Source: Demequina salsinemoris (GTDB taxonomy: Bacteria; Actinomycetota; Actinomycetes; Actinomycetales; Demequinaceae). From it: a stretch of DNA of 64,000 bases. Position numbers and translations under genes: made by a program. The stretch lies in the NCBI RefSeq assembly GCF_000974805.1, contig NZ_BBQZ01000001.1, forward strand, positions 1-64,000, in the 5' to 3' direction. The notes under the pieces were generated by a model. It saw nothing but the letters and a program-made list of their open reading frames with translations. It did not search any database and was not told where the DNA came from. Below, piece by piece: positions 59,587 to 64,000 of this stretch; the first letter of the stretch is position 1; every line of letters begins with the position of its first letter.

Positions 59587-62145
59587 TCAGGACTCCTTGG
59601 GCTCAGCCTCGGGCTTGGCCTCGGTCGTGTCCACGCCCGAGCCGACGATCGCGTCGGCCGTCGTGGGCTCGCCCGTGACGTCGTCCTTGTCGAGTCCCTC
59701 GAACGTGAACTCGCCGAGGATGCCCTCGCCCTCCGCGTCCACGCGGACGATCTGGCCCGACGTGACCTCGCCGAACAGGATCTTCTCCGACAGCGTGTCC
59801 TCGATGTCGCGCTGGAGGGCACGACGCAGGGGACGCGCACCGAGCACGGGGTCGTAGCCCTTCTCCGCGAGCAGCGCCTTGGCCGCGGGCGTGAGCACGA
59901 TGCCCATGTCCTTGTCCTTCATGCGCTCGTCGAGGCGGGCGACCATGAGGTCGACGATCTGGATGATCTCCTTCTGCGTGAGCTGCGGGAAGACCACGGT
60001 GTTGTCGACGCGGTTGAGGAACTCGGGGCGGAAGTGCTCCTTGAGCTTGGTGCTCACCAGGCTCTGCATCTCCTCGTACGTCTGGCCACCCTCGCGCTGG
60101 ACGGAGAATCCCGTCGCCTGGCGGCGCGAGATCGCGTCGGCACCCAGGTTGGTGGTCATGATGATGATGGTGTTCTTGAAGTTCACCTCACGGCCCTGAG
60201 CGTCGGTCAGCTTGCCGTCCTCCAGGATCTGGAGCAGCGAGTTGAAGATGTCCGGGTGGGCCTTCTCGACCTCGTCGAACAGGACGACGGAGAACGGCTT
60301 GCGGCGGACCTTCTCGGTGAGCTGGCCGCCCTCCTCGAAGCCGACGTAGCCGGGAGGCGCGCCGAAGAGGCGGGCCACGGTGTGCTTCTCGCCGTACTCG
60401 GACATGTCGAGCGAGATCAGCGAGTCCTCGTCGCCGAACAGGAACTCGGCGAGCGCCTTGGCGAGCTCGGTCTTTCCGACACCGGTCGGGCCGGCGAAGA
60501 TGAACGAGCCACCGGGACGCTTCGGGTCCTTGAGGCCGGCGCGCGTGCGGCGGATCGACTGCGACAGCACCTTGACGGCCTGCTCCTGGCCGATGATGCG
60601 CTTGTGCAGCTCGTCCTCCATGCGCAGGAGGCGCCCGGACTCGTCGGAGCTGACGCGGGTCACCGGCACACCGGTCGACATCGACAGCACCTCGGCGATC
60701 AGGTCCTCGTCCACGACCGCGGCGACGTCGAGATCGCCGGACTTCCAGGCCTCCTCCTTCGAGGAGCGCTCCTCGGTGAGGCGGCGCTCGACGTCGCGCA
60801 GCGACGCGGCCTTCTCGAAGTCCTGCTCGTCGATCGCGGACTCCTTGTCGCGACGCACGTTCGCGATCTTGTCGTCCAGGTCGCGCAACTCGGGCGGCGA
60901 GGTCATGCGGCGGATGCGCAGGCGCGCGCCCGCCTCGTCGATGAGGTCGATCGCCTTGTCCGGCAGGAAGCGGTCGGAGATGTAGCGGTCGGCCATCTGC
61001 GCGGCGGCGACGATCGCATCGTCCGTGATGGTGACACGGTGGAACGCCTCGTAGCGGTCGCGCAGGCCCTTGAGGATCTCGATCGCGTGGGCGAGCTCGG
61101 GCTCCGGCACCTGGATGGGCTGGAAGCGGCGCTCGAGCGCGGGGTCCTTCTCGACGTGCTTGCGGTACTCGTCGAGCGTCGTGGCGCCGATGGTCTGCAG
61201 CTCGCCGCGGGCCAGCATGGGCTTGAGGATCGACGCGGCGTCGATCGCGCCCTCGGCGGCACCCGCACCCACGAGGGTGTGGATCTCGTCGATGAACAGG
61301 ATGATGTCGCCGCGCGTGCGGATCTCCTTGAGGACCTTCTTGAGGCGCTCCTCGAAGTCACCGCGGTAGCGGGAGCCCGCGACCAGGGAGCCGAGGTCGA
61401 GCGTGTAGAGGTGCTTGTCCTTGAGGGTCTCGGGCACGTCGCCGCGCACGATGGCCTGGGCGAGGCCCTCGACGACGGCGGTCTTGCCGACGCCGGGCTC
61501 GCCGATCAGCACGGGGTTGTTCTTGGTGCGGCGCGACAGGACCTGCATCACGCGCTCCTGGATGAGCTCGCGGCCGATGACCGGGTCGAGCTTGCCCTCG
61601 CGTGCGGCCTGCGTGTAGTTGCGGCCGAACTGGTCCAGCACGGTCGAGCCGGCGGGGGTGCCCTCGGCGGGACCCGAGCCTGCACCGGCGGCGGCGGGCT
61701 CCTTGCCCTCGTAGCCGGAGAGCAGCTGGATGACCTGCTGGCGCACTCCACCCAGGTCGGCGCCGAGCTTGCCGAGCACCTGGGCCGCGACGCCCTCGCC
61801 CTCGCGGATCAGGCCGAGCAGGATGTGCTCGGTGCCGATGTAGTTGTGTCCGAGCTGCAGCGCCTCGCGCAGCGACAGCTCGAGGACCTTCTTGGCGCGC
61901 GGGGTGAAGGGGATGTGGCCGGAGGGGGCGTGCGAGCCCTCGCCGATGATCTCCTGCACCTGCTCGCGGACGCCGTTGAGGGAGATGTCCATCGCCTCGA
62001 GGGCCTTGGCCGCGACGCCCTCGCCCTCGCGCACGAGGCCGAGCAGGATGTGCTCGGTCCCGATGTAGTTGTGGTTGAGCATGCGCGCCTCTTCCTGCGC
62101 AAGCACGACCACTCGGCGGGCCCGATCGGTGAACCGCTCGAACAT
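59587..62145 (-). CDS. clpC: ATP-dependent Clp protease ATP-binding subunit ClpC
   Basis: 852 aa. Two N-terminal repeat motifs share [16 protein letters not shown]1 has [15 protein letters not shown] and [11 protein letters not shown]; a UVR/middle coiled-coil region follows near 420-470; AAA2 has [14 protein letters not shown] and the ClpP-interaction loop region; the D2 small domain ends the fold. A long acidic C-terminal tail ([20 protein letters not shown]) is present. ClpC unfolds substrates for ClpP and is essential in many actinobacteria. Confidence 0.96.
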   Translation of the reverse strand: MFERFTDRARRVVVLAQEEARMLNHNYIGTEHILLGLVREGEGVAAKALEAMDISLNGVREQVQEIIGEGSHAPSGHIPFTPRAKKVLELSLREALQLGHNYIGTEHILLGLIREGEGVAAQVLGKLGADLGGVRQQVIQLLSGYEGKEPAAAGAGSGPAEGTPAGSTVLDQFGRNYTQAAREGKLDPVIGRELIQERVMQVLSRRTKNNPVLIGEPGVGKTAVVEGLAQAIVRGDVPETLKDKHLYTLDLGSLVAGSRYRGDFEERLKKVLKEIRTRGDIILFIDEIHTLVGAGAAEGAIDAASILKPMLARGELQTIGATTLDEYRKHVEKDPALERRFQPIQVPEPELAHAIEILKGLRDRYEAFHRVTITDDAIVAAAQMADRYISDRFLPDKAIDLIDEAGARLRIRRMTSPPELRDLDDKIANVRRDKESAIDEQDFEKAASLRDVERRLTEERSSKEEAWKSGDLDVAAVVDEDLIAEVLSMSTGVPVTRVSSDESGRLLRMEDELHKRIIGQEQAVKVLSQSIRRTRAGLKDPKRPGGSFIFAGPTGVGKTELAKALAEFLFGDEDSLISLDMSEYGEKHTVARLFGAPPGYVGFEEGGQLTEKVRRKPFSVVLFDEVEKAHPDIFNSLLQILEDGKLTDAQGREVNFKNTIIIMTTNLGADAISRRQATGFSVQREGGQTYEEMQSLVSTKLKEHFRPEFLNRVDNTVVFPQLTQKEIIQIVDLMVARLDERMKDKDMGIVLTPAAKALLAEKGYDPVLGARPLRRALQRDIEDTLSEKILFGEVTSGQIVRVDAEGEGILGEFTFEGLDKDDVTGEPTTADAIVGSGVDTTEAKPEAEPKES

Positions 62146-62281
62146 GTGAACCTCCCAAAGAGTTGTCCGGCCGAGGCCGGGAGTCGCGGCCCTTGCACAC
62201 TGCCAAGGGTCGCCGCACGGGAGACACCGCCCCCGTGCGCTTCCAGGCTAACCAGCGCCAAGGGCACCGAATGCCCGTGTT

Positions 62282-62292
62282 CGCCAGGGGCG
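62282..62292. promoter_or_regulatory. ClgR-box-like site upstream of clpC
   Basis: CGCCAGGGGCG, within TTCGCCAGGGGCG, has the CGC-N5-GCG form of actinobacterial ClgR operators, which activate clp genes. It lies 137 bp before the clpC start. The 316-bp gap 62146-62461 also contains two GGACGATGC words (62344, 62373) and no gene. Confidence 0.45.
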
Positions 62293-62461
62293 TGACACTG
62301 TTCACCCACAGGAAACAAGACCTGTGACCGCCGTCTCATACGGGGACGATGCGACACGTCCCGGCAACACGGGGACGATGCGGGGGTTGCGGCCGGGATG
62401 ATGCGGATAGAGCGAGGGAGGCGCCTGGGTCGGGCGAAATCGCCGTAGGCGCGGGCGGTTC

Positions 62462-62887
62462 CTAGGCCTCGACGATGATCGTGATCGGCCCGTCGTTGAC
62501 GAGCTCGACCTTCATGTCTGCGCCGAAGACGCCGGTCCCGACCTCGAGCCCGCGTCCGCGCAGCGACTCGACCACGGCATCGACCAGAGGCTCCGCCACC
62601 GGTCCGGGCGCCGCCTGGTTCCACGTGGGGCGGCGGCCCTTGCGAGTATCCGCGTAGAGCGTGAACTGGCTGACGACGATGACGGGAGCGCCCTCGTCGA
62701 GCACCGAGCGCTCGTCATCGAGAATGCGCAGATCCGCGATCTTGCGGGCGATCGTCTCGACCTGCTCCGGACCATCGTCGTGCGTCACGCCCACGAGGGC
62801 GAGGATCCCCTGGCGGTCGAAGGAGGCGGTGACGACGCCGTCGACCGTGACCGACGCGCGTGAGGCGCGCTGGAGGACGGCCTTCAC
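62462..62887 (-). CDS. dtd: D-aminoacyl-tRNA deacylase
   Basis: 141 aa, the full family length. VLQRASRASVTVDG opens the fold; VSQFTLYADTRKGRRPTW and the C-terminal VELVNDGPITI supply the cross-subunit active site (SQxT and NxGPxT). It frees D-amino acids from mischarged tRNA. It is 34 bp downstream of the DUF2516 gene. Confidence 0.94.
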   Translation of the reverse strand: MKAVLQRASRASVTVDGVVTASFDRQGILALVGVTHDDGPEQVETIARKIADLRILDDERSVLDEGAPVIVVSQFTLYADTRKGRRPTWNQAAPGPVAEPLVDAVVESLRGRGLEVGTGVFGADMKVELVNDGPITIIVEA

Positions 62888-62921
62888 GGGCGGGTGTCCG
62901 GGAGCAGCGGGCGAGCCAGGG

Positions 62922-63293
62922 TCACCATGTCCCGCCCTTGGGGCCGCGCGAGCCCGGGCGGTGGTGCGGCGCGACCTTGACTCGCACCTCGACGAAGTAG
63001 ACGAGCACGGCGACGATCGACAGCAGGCCGAAGAAGCCGATGATCCCGCTGCCGATGCCGATCGGCGCGGGAACCGAGATGAACGCGATCAGCGCGGCGA
63101 TGCCGAGGATCCCGAGCCAGATCGGCTTGGTCTGCTTGCCCGCGGCGACGTAGGCCTCGTTGGAGTACTTCGCGGCGTCGATCAGCGCCCACACCGAGCC
63201 GACGAAGGCGGCTACCGAGAGCACGATGATCACGAGGTTCTGCAGAAAGGCGAACAAGTCAGGCTCCTCGGGGACCGGCGATGCGACGCGCAC
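62922..63293 (-). CDS. DUF2516 family membrane protein
   Basis: 123 aa with three membrane segments (LQNLVIIVLSVAAFVGSVWA, WLGILGIAALIAFISV, IIGFFGLLSIVAVLVYFVEV) and the DUF2516 linker ALIDAAKYSNEAYVAAGKQT. Its C-terminus is basic (HHRPGSRGPKGG). The family is typical of actinobacteria and has no assigned function. The start could lie slightly downstream. Confidence 0.82.
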   Translation of the reverse strand: MRVASPVPEEPDLFAFLQNLVIIVLSVAAFVGSVWALIDAAKYSNEAYVAAGKQTKPIWLGILGIAALIAFISVPAPIGIGSGIIGFFGLLSIVAVLVYFVEVRVKVAPHHRPGSRGPKGGTW

Positions 63294-63350
63294 CAGGGTA
63301 GCGCGGGGGGTGCTCAGCGCGGAACGGTGGCGATCACACCTCGACGGCGT

Positions 63351-63611
63351 TCAGGCGACGGTGGCCTCTTCAATGGCGCGGGATCGCTGCCACTGGCGGA
63401 GGTGGCGGATAGCCTCCGCGATGTCCATCGCCGCGATCCCGATCGACAGGTAACGCTGAAGGCCCTGCTCGGTGACGGCCAGCGCGATGAAGGCGAGCGC
63501 GGACAGCGCCCACAGCGCGGCGTGGGGGAGCGGCGGCGGCTTCCACACGGTGCCGGCGACCAGCACGACGACGAGCGCCAGAAGCGCGAGCACGAGCAGT
63601 GCGTTCTCCAT
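63351..63611 (-). CDS. Small hypothetical membrane protein
   Basis: 86 aa with two membrane segments (LLVLALLALVVVLVAGTVW and AALWALSALAFIALAV) and a basic helical tail (AIRHLRQWQRSRAIEE). AAGGGGGA precedes the ATG. No family recognised. Confidence 0.6.
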   Translation of the reverse strand: MENALLVLALLALVVVLVAGTVWKPPPLPHAALWALSALAFIALAVTEQGLQRYLSIGIAAMDIAEAIRHLRQWQRSRAIEEATVA

Positions 63612-63704
63612 GATTCCCCCTTGAACGTGCGCTCATCATGCGCTCGCCGCGCGGTCGCCGCAACAGATGGCGACACGCAGTCACCTGTCAGATGCTGCGA
63701 AGGG

Positions 63705-64000
63705 TCAGTCAGGCATGTCGCCGCCGTCGGCGGCGCAGCCCTTGCCCATCAGCAGGCCCTTCATGGTGGGTCCGACCTTGGGCGGGCGGTCGGCGCTGAA
63801 GCCGTCCGCGTTGACGATCAGCTCCTGCGCGGCCGAGAGCGGCCCGCCGTCCGACGGCACGACGAGCGTGGCCGACGGGTCGGTGGACCGCTTGAGCACG
63901 GCCAGTGCGATCGGGCCCAGCTCGTGATGGCGCGCGACGGACGTGACGTGCCCGGCGACCGCCGCATCGTCCGCGTCGCCGAGCAGAACCGGCGCCCCGG
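63705..64000 (-). CDS. ygfZ: YgfZ/GcvT-like folate-binding protein, C-terminal part (cut by window edge)
   Basis: The frame runs open from the right edge to a stop at 63705. The visible part reads GHVTSVARHHELGPIALAVL then KRSTDPSATLVV, which matches the C-terminal barrel of YgfZ-like proteins (VTS...ELGPIALA, then K). YgfZ supports tetrahydrofolate-dependent Fe-S cluster repair. The catalytic/CGxxC region would lie outside the window. Confidence 0.72.
   Translation of the reverse strand, partial: GAPVLLGDADDAAVAGHVTSVARHHELGPIALAVLKRSTDPSATLVVPSDGGPLSAAQELIVNADGFSADRPPKVGPTMKGLLMGKGCAADGGDMPD

Larger units (their letters stand above)
1600..63972. repeat. Highly iterated word GGACGATGC / GCATCGTCC (37 copies)
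   Basis: By eye I count 18 copies on the plus strand and 19 on the minus. Plus-strand starts include 5239, 7506, 14912, 14931, 23541, 32478, 34666, 35279, 35294, 35791, 41554, 43564, 50834, 52076, 57894, 59462, 62344 and 62373. The complement is at 1600, 14308, 14335, 36320, 38178, 38506, 42814, 43421, 44387, 47391, 48402, 49648, 53454, 53984, 57877, 58292, 59504, 61016 and 63964. Fewer than one is expected at 70% G+C. Eight are intergenic. Only one lies in the island. Confidence 0.88.

Noticed and set aside
59404-62295. A 963-codon plus-strand reading frame opposite clpC
   Set aside because: It is a high-G+C shadow of clpC with repetitive Leu/Arg/Asp/Val content and no domain.
1600-63972. 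GGACGATGC as an FtsK-orienting polar sequence
   Set aside because: Copies are evenly split between strands (18 and 19), whereas such sequences are strongly polar on one chromosome arm.

Overview
The window is about 70% G+C, with GTGA/ATGA stop-start overlaps, leaderless-looking promoters and a gene set (ClpC, RadA, DUF2516, Septum_form, DUF5317, an actinobacterial-type CopD-CtaG fusion) that points to an actinomycete, probably a member of Micrococcales. Species cannot be fixed from the sequence. No rRNA, CRISPR array or transposase insertion sequence was seen.

Layout. 1-452: end of a dTDP-rhamnose reductase gene. 594-5652: a tightly coupled sulfate-activation operon (cysQ-cysD-cysN-tauE-cysC). 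5731-7575: CopD-CtaG membrane fusion. 7587-8241: a DnaA-box-like cluster, then a strongly structured, apparently untranslated RNA of about 520 nt ending in an intrinsic terminator. 8388-15426: housekeeping and signalling genes (GGDEF-EAL protein, RidA, methyltransferase, His-rich metal binder, MFS, FKBP).

15481-31084 is a genomic island of lower G+C. It is inserted at the 3' end of tRNA-Gly(CCC) and bounded by a 44-bp direct repeat. An 18-bp arm-type site sits just inside each end. It carries two closely related tyrosine integrases, an excisionase-like protein with small DNA-binding partners, and cargo that looks like defence: a MazG-like pyrophosphohydrolase with a PUA/EVE-like-HNH nuclease, a DUF4145 protein, a secreted protein, a Cys-rich protein, and an uncharacterised three-gene operon (24789-27827) ending in a tail-anchored coiled-coil protein.

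31178-64000 is core chromosome again. It holds sugar epimerase and transporters; a two-component system next to a DUF4956-VTC-DUF4353 module; two paralogous small hydrolases around a CPBP protease and a GNAT-AAA+ fusion; proC; a TetR-regulated ABC exporter; radA; mutY; an aldo/keto reductase; clpC; dtd; and the end of a ygfZ-like gene.

Two observations stand out beyond the genes. One is the structured RNA at 7694-8241. The other is a 9-mer, GGACGATGC, that I count 37 times on both strands (fewer than one expected). It occurs in several reading frames and between genes, and almost disappears in the island, like a genome-wide DNA-recognition word.
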